Assembly (NCBI GenBank): GCA_965238125.1
Contig: OZ250179.1
Coordinates: forward strand, 1,674,001-1,738,000
Length of the DNA: 64,000 nt
Origin: UBA6623 sp965238125
GTDB lineage: Bacteria; Acidobacteriota; Terriglobia; Bryobacterales; UBA6623
Direction of reading: 5' to 3'
Below, piece after piece: positions 8,600 to 16,528 of the stretch (positions are counted from its first letter, which is position 1; each line of letters opens with the position of its first letter). A program made the position numbers and the translations under genes. The notes beneath the pieces are model-generated. The model saw nothing but the letters and a program-made list of their open reading frames with translations, was not told where the DNA came from and made no database searches.

Positions 8600-9803
8600 C
8601 AGGCTCGGTCCGGGCACGATGTTGGGCTATTGCACCAATGTGCATGCCGGGGCGAGCTACGAGCAGACGCGTGCGAATCTCGAGCGCTACGCCATAGCGG
8701 TGAAGGCACGGGTGAGTCCGGACGCCCCGATGGGCGTTGGGCTGTGGCTGTCGGCCAAGGCGGCGCGGGAGTTAATCGAACAGGACCGTCTGGCCGAGTT
8801 CGCCGACTGGCTCGGCGAGAAGGGTCTCGTTCCATTCACTTTCAACGGCTTTCCACACGGTGACTTTCACGAGCCGGTCGTGAAGCACAAGGTCTATCGG
8901 CCCGACTGGCGCGATCGAACGCGTCTCGACTACACCCTGGATCTCGTCACGATTCAAGACAGGCTGCTGGCAGGGGGAATCGAAGGCAGCATCTCGACGC
9001 TTCCGGTCGGCTGGGGCGCGTCCCTTGCAGATTCGTCCACCAGCGTGGAGGAGGCGGCCCGGAACCTATGTCGGCTCGTCGAACACCTGCACCGGCTCGA
9101 AGAAGAGACCGGGCGTTTGATCCACGTCGACTTGGAGCCCGAGCCCGGCTGCTACCTCGATACTTCAGAGGACGTCGTTGGGCTGTTTCGGGACTATCTC
9201 TTCGGGCAGGCTGAAGAAGAGCAAGTCTGGCGGTATCTGCGTGTCTGTTATGACATTTGCCATGCGGCGGTGATGTTCGAGGATCATGCCGAGGCGCTAC
9301 AGCGCTACGCGGGCGTGGGCATCGAGATCGGGAAGGTGCAGGTGTCTTCGGCGGTGCGCGTGGATTTCGATCGGCTCACCCAGGATGAACGCAAGGTAGC
9401 TCTTGAGCAGCTCCAGGGCTTCGCCGAGGACCGCTACCTACATCAGACCGTGATCCGCCGAAGTGGCGACGACCGTATCGTCGACAGTTTCATCGACGAC
9501 TTGCCGGCTGCGATTACTGCCCACGATGGCGTGGCGGGGCCTGCGGGCGAATGGCGTATACACTTTCATGTTCCACTTTTCGTGGATCGCTTCGGGTTGC
9601 TGGAGACGACGCAAGGTCATATCGGAGAGCTGCTGGCTGAGGCACAAAGCAGTTCCCAGGTTCGGCACTTCGAGGCCGAAACGTACGCCTGGGGCGTGCT
9701 ACCCCAGGAGTTGCAGATGGCCGACCTCTCAGAGGGAATTGCCAAGGAGTTGAGCTGGTTATGCGACCAGGTTTCAATTCCATCCGCCACACAAGCTTCA
9801 TGA
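8589..9803 (+). CDS. eboE: EboE homologue, xylose-isomerase-like TIM barrel
   Basis: The 404-residue protein (ATG at 8589 or 8592, overlapping the end of eboB) has a sugar-isomerase-like TIM barrel. Recognisable segments are MLGYCTNVHAGASYEQTRAN near the start, a metal-site-like HVDLEPEPGCYL, and CYDICHAAVMFED with His/Asp residues typical of the fold. This is the pattern of the metabolite-traffic protein EboE. No signal peptide is visible, so it is probably cytoplasmic. Its stop overlaps the next start (ATGA at 9800-9803), so eboE and eboC are translationally coupled. Confidence 0.8.
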   Translation: MMRDRLGPGTMLGYCTNVHAGASYEQTRANLERYAIAVKARVSPDAPMGVGLWLSAKAARELIEQDRLAEFADWLGEKGLVPFTFNGFPHGDFHEPVVKHKVYRPDWRDRTRLDYTLDLVTIQDRLLAGGIEGSISTLPVGWGASLADSSTSVEEAARNLCRLVEHLHRLEEETGRLIHVDLEPEPGCYLDTSEDVVGLFRDYLFGQAEEEQVWRYLRVCYDICHAAVMFEDHAEALQRYAGVGIEIGKVQVSSAVRVDFDRLTQDERKVALEQLQGFAEDRYLHQTVIRRSGDDRIVDSFIDDLPAAITAHDGVAGPAGEWRIHFHVPLFVDRFGLLETTQGHIGELLAEAQSSSQVRHFEAETYAWGVLPQELQMADLSEGIAKELSWLCDQVSIPSATQAS

Positions 9804-10678
9804 GCACCCCACCCTCAACGCTGCGCAGTTACGCTGAACTTCTGCGCGTTTCGAACCTACCTACCGTCGTGCCCAATGTACTGACCGGCTGTGCGCTCGG
9901 TGCGGGCGCAGGAGAGATACCCTGGCAGGTCTTGGCGCTCTGTACAGGCGGCGTAGCGTTGCTCTACGCAGGTGGTATGGCGCTGAATGATGCGGCGGAT
10001 GCCGAAGTCGATCAAGTCGACAGGCCGGAGCGACCGATCCCCTCGGGGCGTATCTCTCGTGGGTCGGCCTACAAGGTTGCGGCGACTGCTCTCACGGCGG
10101 GCTGGGTGCTGCTGGCGGCCACCGGCGGCGGCGTCAGTGTGGTGGGGAGCGCACTCGTCATCGTGATCGTTGCCTACGACCTGTTGCACCAACTGCAGGC
10201 GTGGAAGGTGGTATTGATGGGCCTTGCGCGGGGCCTCGTCTACGTAGCCTGCGCGGCGGCCGTTGCCTGTCCACTTCCGATCGAGAAAGTGTTGTGGTTT
10301 GCTGCCGCGATAACGCTCTACACTTTGGCCTTTACCCTCGTCGCTCGCGCCGAGAACGAGACGCAACTCGACGCTCGCCGATGGATCGGCCCTGCGCTGC
10401 CGGTGATTGCGGTGCTGCCCGGCGTATGGATCGTGCCGGAGACCACCGTTGCTTCGAGCGTGGCGGCGGTGCTTCTTGTTGTCTGGCAGGCTCGGGCGGT
10501 ACGCTCGGCCTTCGCGACACCGCCGCAAACCAAGAAGGCTGTGCTGTGTTGGATCAGCGGTTTCTGCCTGCTCGATGTGTTCTTCTTGAATGTGTTAGGG
10601 TGGCCGGGGCTGTCGTTCGTTGCGCTGGCGTGCTTCGCGGTCACCGTTTTGCTACATCGTCGGATCGCAGGAACCTAG
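9800..10678 (+). CDS. eboC: UbiA-type prenyltransferase, EboC homologue
   Basis: This integral membrane protein of 292 residues has about eight or nine hydrophobic segments. The first Asp-rich motif of the UbiA superfamily is present: LNDAADAEVDQVDRPERPIP. The second (AYDLLHQLQAWK) is weaker than in classical UbiA enzymes. I chose the ATG at 9800, in ATGA overlap with eboE, over an in-frame ATG at 9761 because it gives the usual UbiA-like start. In ebo clusters this protein is EboC, probably attaching a prenyl group to an unknown acceptor. A gap of 77 bp separates it from eboF. Confidence 0.82.
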   Translation: MSTPPSTLRSYAELLRVSNLPTVVPNVLTGCALGAGAGEIPWQVLALCTGGVALLYAGGMALNDAADAEVDQVDRPERPIPSGRISRGSAYKVAATALTAGWVLLAATGGGVSVVGSALVIVIVAYDLLHQLQAWKVVLMGLARGLVYVACAAAVACPLPIEKVLWFAAAITLYTLAFTLVARAENETQLDARRWIGPALPVIAVLPGVWIVPETTVASSVAAVLLVVWQARAVRSAFATPPQTKKAVLCWISGFCLLDVFFLNVLGWPGLSFVALACFAVTVLLHRRIAGT

Positions 10679-10755
10679 CCGTCAGAGGCTCGGGCCCGCC
10701 ATGGCAGGCCCCAACATTGCCGGCCGACACGACTACCGGGACGTCAGAATAGCTC

Positions 10756-12135
10756 ATGGCTCATCCAACGGCGGTTCTGCTCGTGGTCGGGCTCAATCAG
10801 AACCTGCTAGGCGAACACTGCCCGCGCCTGGACGCCTTCGCAGATCGGGGAACGTTGCGTCGGCTGAAACCGATTCTGCCGGCGGTCACGTGCAGCGTGC
10901 AGTCAAGCATGTTGACGGGCCTGCTACCGCGGGAGCACGGCATCGTGAGCAACGGCTGGTATGACCGCGAGTCGGCGGAGGTGCGTTTCTGGAAACAGTC
11001 GAACCACCTTGTTCACGGCGAAAAGGTCTGGGAGACAGCCCGCAAGCGCGATCCATCGGTGACCTGCGCCAACTTGTTTTGGTGGTTCAACATGTACTCT
11101 TCGGCGGACTATTCAGTCACGCCGAAGCCGATGTACAAGGCCGATGGGCGGAAAATTCCCGACTGCTACGCTGACCCTCCCGAGCTGCGTGGTTCGCTGC
11201 AAGAGCAGCTCGGGCAGTTTCCGCTCTTTAACTTTTGGGGACCAGGATCTTCGATCGCTTCGAGCCGCTGGATCGCCGACGCTGCCCGCCTGGTTCACGA
11301 ACGCCACCGTCCCACGCTCACGTTGGTCTACCTGCCGCACCTGGACTATGCACTCCAGAAGCTGGGGCCGAACCACGCCGACATCCCGAAGGCACTGAGG
11401 GAAATCGACGATGTTGGGGGCGGGCTGATCGACTACTTCGAGGGCAACGGCGTGCGTGTGGTTGTTGGCAGCGAGTATGGCATCGCGGCCGTCGACGACG
11501 CGGTGCACATCAACCGCTTGCTGCGGGTAGCGGGGGGGATTCGGGTCCGCGTCGAGGAGGGCCTCGAACTGCTAGACCCTGGGGCCTCGCCCGCGTTCGC
11601 CGTGGCTGACCATCAAGTGGCCCATGTGTATGTGAGGGCCCCAAGCGAGATCGCGCGGTACGCTGATTTCTGCAGGGGTGTGGCGGGGGTGGAACAAGTG
11701 CTTGACTGCGGTGAGCAAGCTGAGGTCGGCCTCGATCATCCGCGCTCCGGCGACCTGGTGCTTGTGGCTGAGCCTGGCCGTTGGTTCAGCTACAACTACT
11801 GGCTCGATGACGCCAAAGCTCCCGACTTCGCTCGCACCGTCGACATCCACCGGAAACCCGGCTACGACCCCGTGGAGTTGTTTCTGGATCCGGAGATTCG
11901 CTTACCACAGCTCACCGTGGGCTGGAAGCTCCTCAAGCGAAAGCTTAGCTTCGGCAATTTGCTCGACGTGATTCCCCTCGACCCCTCACTGGTTCGAGGA
12001 TCGCACGGGAGGGTCGATCAGGCCCCGCCGTTGCAGCCGGTGCTGATCACCCAGGGAGACTTGGGCGAAGACGCTGACGAACTGCCGGTGACCGCGATGC
12101 GCGACGTCATCCTCGATAATATATTCCGGAACTGA
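10756..12135 (+). CDS. eboF: Alkaline-phosphatase-superfamily protein, EboF homologue
   Basis: The 459-residue product belongs to the nucleotide pyrophosphatase/phosphodiesterase branch of the alkaline phosphatase superfamily. The nucleophile region is LPAVTCSVQSSMLTGLLPRE (Thr in AVTC), followed by EHGIVSNGWY and LFWWFNMYSSADYSVTPKP. Further metal-site segments are YLPHLDYALQ, GSEYGIAAV and AVADHQVAHVYV. The first metal Asp of many relatives is replaced (LLVVGLNQ), which seems usual for this subfamily. No signal peptide is seen. It closes the ebo cluster; no eboD (dehydroquinate-synthase-like) gene is present before or after it. Confidence 0.82.
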   Translation: MAHPTAVLLVVGLNQNLLGEHCPRLDAFADRGTLRRLKPILPAVTCSVQSSMLTGLLPREHGIVSNGWYDRESAEVRFWKQSNHLVHGEKVWETARKRDPSVTCANLFWWFNMYSSADYSVTPKPMYKADGRKIPDCYADPPELRGSLQEQLGQFPLFNFWGPGSSIASSRWIADAARLVHERHRPTLTLVYLPHLDYALQKLGPNHADIPKALREIDDVGGGLIDYFEGNGVRVVVGSEYGIAAVDDAVHINRLLRVAGGIRVRVEEGLELLDPGASPAFAVADHQVAHVYVRAPSEIARYADFCRGVAGVEQVLDCGEQAEVGLDHPRSGDLVLVAEPGRWFSYNYWLDDAKAPDFARTVDIHRKPGYDPVELFLDPEIRLPQLTVGWKLLKRKLSFGNLLDVIPLDPSLVRGSHGRVDQAPPLQPVLITQGDLGEDADELPVTAMRDVILDNIFRN

Positions 12136-12194
12136 CCTACGGTGTCACCTTTCCGGATTGCTACGACGCGATTCTTTACTGGATCCGCGACCGA

Positions 12195-12375
12195 TCAATC
12201 CTCCGTAAGCACCGGGCGCAAGAGCAGCAGTAGAGCGAAGAGGAGCAAACCAAAGGTAACCGTCGATATGGCCGGCGAAGCAAGGTCGATGCGGGTCACG
12301 TCGAACGAGGTGGCGGCCAAGGTCTCGGCAACGGCGAGCCTTCCCAAACCAAAAAACCGACGCCGCCGACCGTCC
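12195..12375 (-). pseudogene. C-terminal fragment of a membrane protein
   Basis: The minus strand encodes about 60 residues with one strong hydrophobic helix near the end (STVTFGLLLFALLLLLRPV) and a stop at 12195. It looks like the C-terminus of a multi-pass permease, possibly a branched-chain amino acid ABC permease, but too little is left to be sure. Upstream it is cut near 12375-12430, just before the IS1595 remnant. It converges on eboF. Confidence 0.4.
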
Positions 12376-12440
12376 CCTGGAATCGCCCTATCGGGGTATG
12401 CACTTGACTCCCGAGACCCCAACATATAGCATGCGGGGCT

Positions 12441-12905
12441 GTGGAGGACTACCCGCGGACGCTGGAGGAGTTTGAGGGGCGTTTTGCCACTGAGCAGGCG
12501 TGTCGCGAGTATCTGATGCAACTGCGCTGGCCACAGGGTTTTGTGTGTCCCCGCTGTGGAGGGCGGAGAGCTCGGCCCAGCCGGCGGGGCCTGCTGCGGT
12601 GTGGGCAATGCGATTATCAGGCTTCGGTGGACGGCGGGCACGATTTTCCAGGACACGCGCCTGCCGCTGCGCACCTGGTTTCGGACCATGTGGTGGGTGA
12701 CCAGCCAGAAAAACGGGGCGAGCGCACTGGGGACTGCAAAGCATCTTGGGTCTGGGAAGCTACCGTACCGCCTGGGCGTTGCTGCACAAGCTGCGGCGCG
12801 CGATGGTGCGGCCCGGCCGAGAACGGCTCAGCGGTCGCGTGGAGGTCGACGAGACCTATGTGGGGGGCGCAGAAGAGGGACTGCGCGGACGGCAGACGCA
12901 GAAAA
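12441..12905 (+). pseudogene. IS1595-family transposase, frameshifted and truncated
   Basis: A GTG start at 12441 opens with the typical IS1595 N-terminus: DYPRTLEEFEGRFATEQACR, then a zinc ribbon (FVCPRCGGRRA and LLRCGQCDYQAS). The frame is lost near 12630-12650. The protein continues in other frames with TIFQDTRLPLRTWFRTMWWV and WALLHKLRRAMVRPGRERL, then the first catalytic Asp region (RVEVDETYVGG), and breaks off near 12905. The remaining catalytic residues are gone. A short sequence resembling another gene end (VVAFYNWYYVSPAVA) follows to about 13020. Confidence 0.8.
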
Positions 12906-13033
12906 AAGCACGGTGCGGCCATGGTCTTTCGGGGCTATGCCCGGCTAAGCGATCGCTGATTGCCTGTGATCGGATCGTCGTGGCCTTCTACAACTGGTAC
13001 TACGTCTCGCCCGCCGTGGCGGTCATAATAGGA

Positions 13034-13420
13034 TCACGCCGGCTCGATATCGGTGCGGGCGAAATCCTCGCCCTTGAACAGGAGCGGCTCGCTCGTCGTT
13101 TTCGCGAGTGCATAGGCGAAACAGTCACCGAAATTCAGCGCCGCCCGGTGATTGCCCTTGCCGAAGCGCCGCCAAGCGCTGCGGGCTGCTTCAACATGTT
13201 CGACCGTAACCGGCGCCAATTCGATCGCGGCGCTTTCCAGCAATACGTCGAGTTCGTGACCCGCCGCCGCGCCGCCGCGGCCTTCCACAACGATGGATAT
13301 CTCCAGCACGTTGGCGACCGACATGCGGCAATTCGGCGCTGCGGCGATCGCCGTCTCATAGCGTTCCGCGTCCGGCTCGCGGTACAGGACGGCGAGCACC
13401 GCCGAGCTATCAACGATCAC
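13034..13420 (-). CDS. vapC: VapC-type PIN-domain toxin
   Basis: The product has 128 residues, a normal length for a VapC ribonuclease. The PIN acidic residues are present: the first Asp in MIVDSSAV, a Glu in VLEISIVVE, Asp in NFGDCFAYALAK and Asp in FKGEDFARTDI. VapC toxins cut RNA, usually tRNA, unless held by VapB. It starts at a GTG overlapping the vapB stop (GTGA at 13417-13420), the usual coupled order. The pair stands alone among mobile-element remnants. Confidence 0.9.
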   Translation of the reverse strand: MIVDSSAVLAVLYREPDAERYETAIAAAPNCRMSVANVLEISIVVEGRGGAAAGHELDVLLESAAIELAPVTVEHVEAARSAWRRFGKGNHRAALNFGDCFAYALAKTTSEPLLFKGEDFARTDIEPA

Positions 13421-13680
13421 TTAGGCAATCCCCGCTCGTCGTAGAGCACATCGCCATGTTCCACGGACGAGGGCCCCGGGCCCAGCAGCTTGGCACAGCG
13501 CTCTGCGATGGCACGCAGCTCTTGAACGCGGGCCTCGAGACTGCGCTCGCGCTTCTCGCGCTCCAGGCGTTCGCGCAGCGCGACGGTAATCGCGCCGGTC
13601 ATGGTCTCGCCAGTCAAGCGGGCCATCTCGCCAGCCAGCCGACAGGTTTCTTCGTTCTTGATGTTGAGGCTCATCGCCAT
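13417..13680 (-). CDS. vapB: VapB-type antitoxin
   Basis: The 87-residue protein has an N-terminal ribbon-helix-helix-like DNA-binding segment (MSLNIKNEETCRLAGEMARL, then TGETMTGAITVALRERLE), as in the Rv0623-like antitoxin family. A helical C-terminal part ends in DVLYDERGLPK, the usual toxin-binding tail. It precedes and overlaps vapC. A perfect 9-bp inverted repeat just upstream of the start is the probable autoregulatory operator. An ATG at 13674 is an alternative start. Confidence 0.88.
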   Translation of the reverse strand: MAMSLNIKNEETCRLAGEMARLTGETMTGAITVALRERLEREKRERSLEARVQELRAIAERCAKLLGPGPSSVEHGDVLYDERGLPK

Positions 13681-13687
13681 TCTCCAG

Positions 13688-13716
13688 GGGTAGAATGAAA
13701 TATATATATTCTACCC
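13688..13716. promoter_or_regulatory. Putative VapBC operator, 9-bp inverted repeat
   Basis: GGGTAGAAT at 13688-13696 is mirrored exactly by ATTCTACCC at 13708-13716 with an 11-bp AT-rich spacer (GAAATATATAT). It lies 7 bp upstream of the vapB start and overlaps the only AT-rich promoter-like sequence there. VapBC complexes typically bind such palindromes to repress their own operon. Confidence 0.7.
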
Positions 13717-14002
13717 TACGCCGTGCAGCGGTTCATCGCAGGGTCTGGCTACAGCAACGCCATCAACACCGCCCTCGGACGCCGCGCCCACCACAGGTGC
13801 AGCGTCGAGGGGTGCCCGTGCCGGTCCGGTCGGTTTCGCCCGTTCAATCCACTGATTTCGTGCCGCTAGCGTGGTCTTCAGGGCGTCTCAAAAAAGGAGC
13901 GTTTGACGAGACGCTTTCCAGGGGCCCGGTTTCGGGGCCGAAACCCCCACCGAAACCGTCCTGTTTTGTTGTTTCACAAAACTGTGTATCATACCGCCAT
14001 CT

Positions 14003-14308
14003 ATGGCAGTCAAAAAGAAGACGGTTCGACGCAGCCTGAACCTGGCTGGAAATGCGGAAGGAACCATAACCAAGTATTGGACGTTTGCACGGGGCGGCGC
14101 ATGGCGCAACCCGAAGCCGACCGGTGGCCCCTACGTCTGCGAGCAATGCCGCCTGGACGACTGCGGCGGAAACGACGCAACCCTCACCCTGCAGGCCGTC
14201 ACAACAATCGAGTTAGCCCCTGCGGACGTGTGCGCCGACTGCGGGGCGCGGTTGTTGGAGGAACTTTCGGAGGCTCGATTGACGGCTACGATCAGGATTT
14301 CGGTGTAG
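14003..14308 (+). CDS. Small zinc-ribbon-like protein, unknown function
   Basis: The 101-residue product has a basic start (MAVKKKTVRRSLNLAG) and two pairs of cysteines that could bind zinc (YVCEQCRLDDC and DVCADCGARL). I do not recognise the family. The frame is intact and an ATG is present. Upstream (13717-14002) I see no gene. It is followed 9 bp later by an IS6 transposase fragment, so it could be a passenger of a mobile element. It is the less certain kind of small gene. Confidence 0.45.
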   Translation: MAVKKKTVRRSLNLAGNAEGTITKYWTFARGGAWRNPKPTGGPYVCEQCRLDDCGGNDATLTLQAVTTIELAPADVCADCGARLLEELSEARLTATIRISV

Positions 14309-14317
14309 CCTCTTGGG

Positions 14318-14521
14318 ATGGACAAACATCTCTTCAAACGTCACCGCTTTCCACCGGACATCATTCGACACGCCATTTGGCTCTATGCCAGGTTCACTCT
14401 GAGCTATCGGTATGTGGAGGATCTACTTGCGGAGCGGAGGCTAGATGTTTCCTACGAGAGCGTACGGCACTGGGTCCTTAAATTTGGGCCGACGATAGCC
14501 CGAAACCTGCGCCCATATCAC
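14318..14521 (+). pseudogene. IS6-family transposase, N-terminal fragment
   Basis: From the ATG at 14318 the frame gives about 67 residues typical of IS6/IS26-type transposases: FKRHRFPPDIIRHAIWLYAR, LSYRYVEDLLAERRLDVSYE, SVRHWVLKFGPTIARNL. It breaks near 14521, before the first catalytic Asp. The following sequence belongs to an oppositely oriented PIN toxin gene. Neither terminal repeat could be identified. Confidence 0.8.
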
Positions 14522-14571
14522 CGCCGTGCCAGGTGCAGGTACGCAGAGTCGCTTACCGCTATCGTCGACCA

Positions 14572-15003
14572 TCACTCTCGCTCCATCACAAAATCCGCCA
14601 GCATCGTCACTGCGCCGCCGTGCTCGGTTGCTGCGAGCGCATTTGCAAAGCGTGCATCCGCCGTTACCAATTGGGCGCCGATGCGATGGGCGAGCGCGAG
14701 ATAGACGCAATCATAGACCGGCCTGTCGAGTGCGATGGCAAGACGTGCCGCGTTCGAACCCAGTGCCTCATCGTCGCTCCACCTAAGAGGCATCTCGGCA
14801 ACAGCAGCAGCCAATACCCCGGCCTCACCTCGCCCAATCTCGCCTAGCCGAGCCTTGCGCCACAGCACATTGGCGACCTCGGATACCATCAGGCGAGGTG
14901 CGTACAAGTCATGGTCTCCTTCGAGCAACCGCGCCGCCGTGTCAGACCTCTCTTCCTCGACCAGCCACTTGATCGCGACGCTGGCGTCAACCACCAAGCG
15001 CAT
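14572..15003 (-). CDS. PIN-domain toxin without a visible antitoxin
   Basis: The 143-residue PIN protein begins MRLVVDASVAIKWLVEEE (first Asp) and has further acidic positions in LMVSEVANVLWRKA, PVYDCVYLALAH and TADARFANAL. It is the longer VapC type. No antitoxin frame is present upstream: immediately before the start lies a piece of a serine recombinase gene reading the other way. The antitoxin was probably lost by deletion, or the gene is silent without a promoter. The ATG is at 15001-15003. Confidence 0.8.
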   Translation of the reverse strand: MRLVVDASVAIKWLVEEERSDTAARLLEGDHDLYAPRLMVSEVANVLWRKARLGEIGRGEAGVLAAAVAEMPLRWSDDEALGSNAARLAIALDRPVYDCVYLALAHRIGAQLVTADARFANALAATEHGGAVTMLADFVMERE

Positions 15004-15004
15004 C

Positions 15005-15168
15005 AAACGGTCGTCTGGGACGCAGCCTGGGGCAGGTGATCCAAATCGTGGACACTTTGGTCCATCGCAATATCCGCTTCATCGCGATCAAGGAGGGGAT
15101 CGACTTCGACGGCCAGCCTCCATTGCCAAGATCCTGGACGTCTCCCGCTCTGCCCTCTACCTGCCCCA
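15005..15168 (+). pseudogene. Serine recombinase (resolvase) remnant in two pieces
   Basis: The plus strand encodes GRSLGQVIQIVDTLVHRNIR and FIAIKEGIDFDG, a conserved middle part of the resolvase catalytic domain. After a jump and frame change comes ASIAKILDVSRSALYL, the helix-turn-helix of the resolvase C-terminus. The regions before, between and after are missing. This is an internally deleted recombinase gene. Confidence 0.7.
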
Positions 15169-15194
15169 CCCTGAGGTAGGCCCCTCGCATACAT

Positions 15195-15262
15195 CAATTT
15201 AGATGTAATAAAATAGATTATTGTATTAGTTGATTTCGATGCAAGGGTTGTAATATAATAGT
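15195..15262. promoter_or_regulatory. AT-rich region upstream of parA, possible promoter/operator or centromere
   Basis: In strongly GC-rich surroundings this 68-bp stretch is very AT-rich and contains three similar motifs: TGTAATAAAATA (about 15204), TGTATTAGTTGA (about 15222) and TGTAATATAATA (about 15249). Short AT-rich repeats directly upstream of a ParA gene often serve as the partition site or the operator for the partner protein. The assignment rests on position and composition only. Confidence 0.4.
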
Positions 15263-15278
15263 TTCTGCTTCGACGCTT

Positions 15279-16052
15279 ATTAACACGATCGCCATCACCA
15301 ACCAGAAGGGCGGCACCTGCAAGACGACTACCGCCGTTAACCTTGCTGCAGCTCTCGGGGCCCGTGGCAAGCGTGTACTGCTGATCGACCTTGATCCACA
15401 AGCTAGCACCTCAGCGTGGCTTGCTGTCAAGGATGGCGGCAAGGGCCTGCTCGAGGTTTTCACTGAGGAGCAGGATCTCAGCGAGCTTGTTGCTTCGACC
15501 CATGTCCCCGGCGTCGATCTGATCCCGTCTTCCCGTTGGTTGGTTGGGGTTGAGAAAACCCTTGCCGGCGAAGTCGGAGCCGAGATGATGCTCCGTAACC
15601 GCTTGGACGCCTTGCGGCCCAAGCGTTGGGATTACCTCTTCCTCGATTGCCCACCATCGGTGGGTTTTTTGTCTGTGGCTGCGCTCATAGCGACCAAAGA
15701 GGTCCTCGTTCCAGTAGAGGCCTCCTCCATGGCCATGGCCGGTGTCGCCTCCCTTATAACGACCCTGGACAAAGTCCGTGAGCGCCTCAACCCAGGACTC
15801 AAGCTCTACGGTGTTCTGCCTTGCCGGGTGGATATGCGTACCCGCATCGGCCGCGACGTCGTGGCGTCACTCGAGAAGCACTTCGGAAAGGCTGTCTTCA
15901 AGACACGAATCCGCGAAACCGTGCGCCTCAGGGAAGCCTGGTCGCACGCCCAACCGGTAACGATCTACGCTCCAAAAAGCGGGGCAGCAGCAGATTTCCT
16001 CAACCTGGCAGACGAGGTCCTGCAGCGCGATCAAGGAGGCAAGCAAGCATGA
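15279..16052 (+). CDS. parA: ParA-type partition ATPase
   Basis: The protein of about 257 residues is a small ParA/Soj-type ATPase for plasmid partition. The deviant Walker A motif reads NQKGGTCKTTTAVNLAAAL, with Thr-Cys where Val-Gly is usual; both lysines are kept. LLIDLDPQASTSAW and YLFLDCPPSVGF supply the other motifs. No ATG, GTG or TTG lies in frame between the stop at 15231-15233 and Walker A. The coordinate marks an ATT just before NTIAITNQ, so the start is either non-canonical or damaged. It overlaps the next gene (ATGA). Context: a plasmid-derived segment with repA and trb genes. Confidence 0.8.
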   Translation: MNTIAITNQKGGTCKTTTAVNLAAALGARGKRVLLIDLDPQASTSAWLAVKDGGKGLLEVFTEEQDLSELVASTHVPGVDLIPSSRWLVGVEKTLAGEVGAEMMLRNRLDALRPKRWDYLFLDCPPSVGFLSVAALIATKEVLVPVEASSMAMAGVASLITTLDKVRERLNPGLKLYGVLPCRVDMRTRIGRDVVASLEKHFGKAVFKTRIRETVRLREAWSHAQPVTIYAPKSGAAADFLNLADEVLQRDQGGKQA

Positions 16053-16474
16053 CCCAGAAAAACCTAATGGGCCTGGGCGAAGATCCGCTCGATGCGCTCC
16101 TAACGGACACCACACAAGCCCGCTCAAAAGAAAAACCGCCAGCTGCTAAGCCGGCGGTCACGCGGACTGCTAAAACTGATCGCGAGCCAATAGAAACAAC
16201 CCCAAAGGGGGCAGGGAAGTCGCCTACCACCGAGGAGCCGGATCCAGAAGCTCCGGGACCAAAGGTAACCGTTAGTCTCCACCTGCCTCTGAAGCTTATT
16301 GAGCGCGTCCGCGATGCAGCCTACTACGTCCCCGGTTTGACCATTTCGGGAATGGCCGAAACCGCCCTGTGTAATGAACTACAACGGCTGGACGGTGAAT
16401 ACGAAAAGACCTACCAGCAGTCGATCCCGAAAAGGACCGGGCAGCTCCGTCCAGGCAGACCGCCGAAAAGCTAG
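16049..16474 (+). CDS. Ribbon-helix-helix partner protein of ParA
   Basis: This 141-residue protein starts at an ATG overlapping the parA stop and preceded by AAGGAGG (16033-16039). Residues 1-70 are polar and disordered-looking. The C-terminal half reads PKVTVSLHLPLKLIERVRDA and AYYVPGLTISGMAETALCNE, a ribbon-helix-helix pattern, followed by a basic tail. Small RHH proteins immediately after ParA serve as the centromere-binding protein and operon repressor in type Ib partition systems. It probably binds the AT-rich region upstream of parA. Confidence 0.7.
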   Translation: MTQKNLMGLGEDPLDALLTDTTQARSKEKPPAAKPAVTRTAKTDREPIETTPKGAGKSPTTEEPDPEAPGPKVTVSLHLPLKLIERVRDAAYYVPGLTISGMAETALCNELQRLDGEYEKTYQQSIPKRTGQLRPGRPPKS

Positions 16475-16528
16475 CGTCATTTCTCGGTAGCGAGTTGGAA
16501 TACCAGTTGCCCCCGAAGGGGTGATAAC

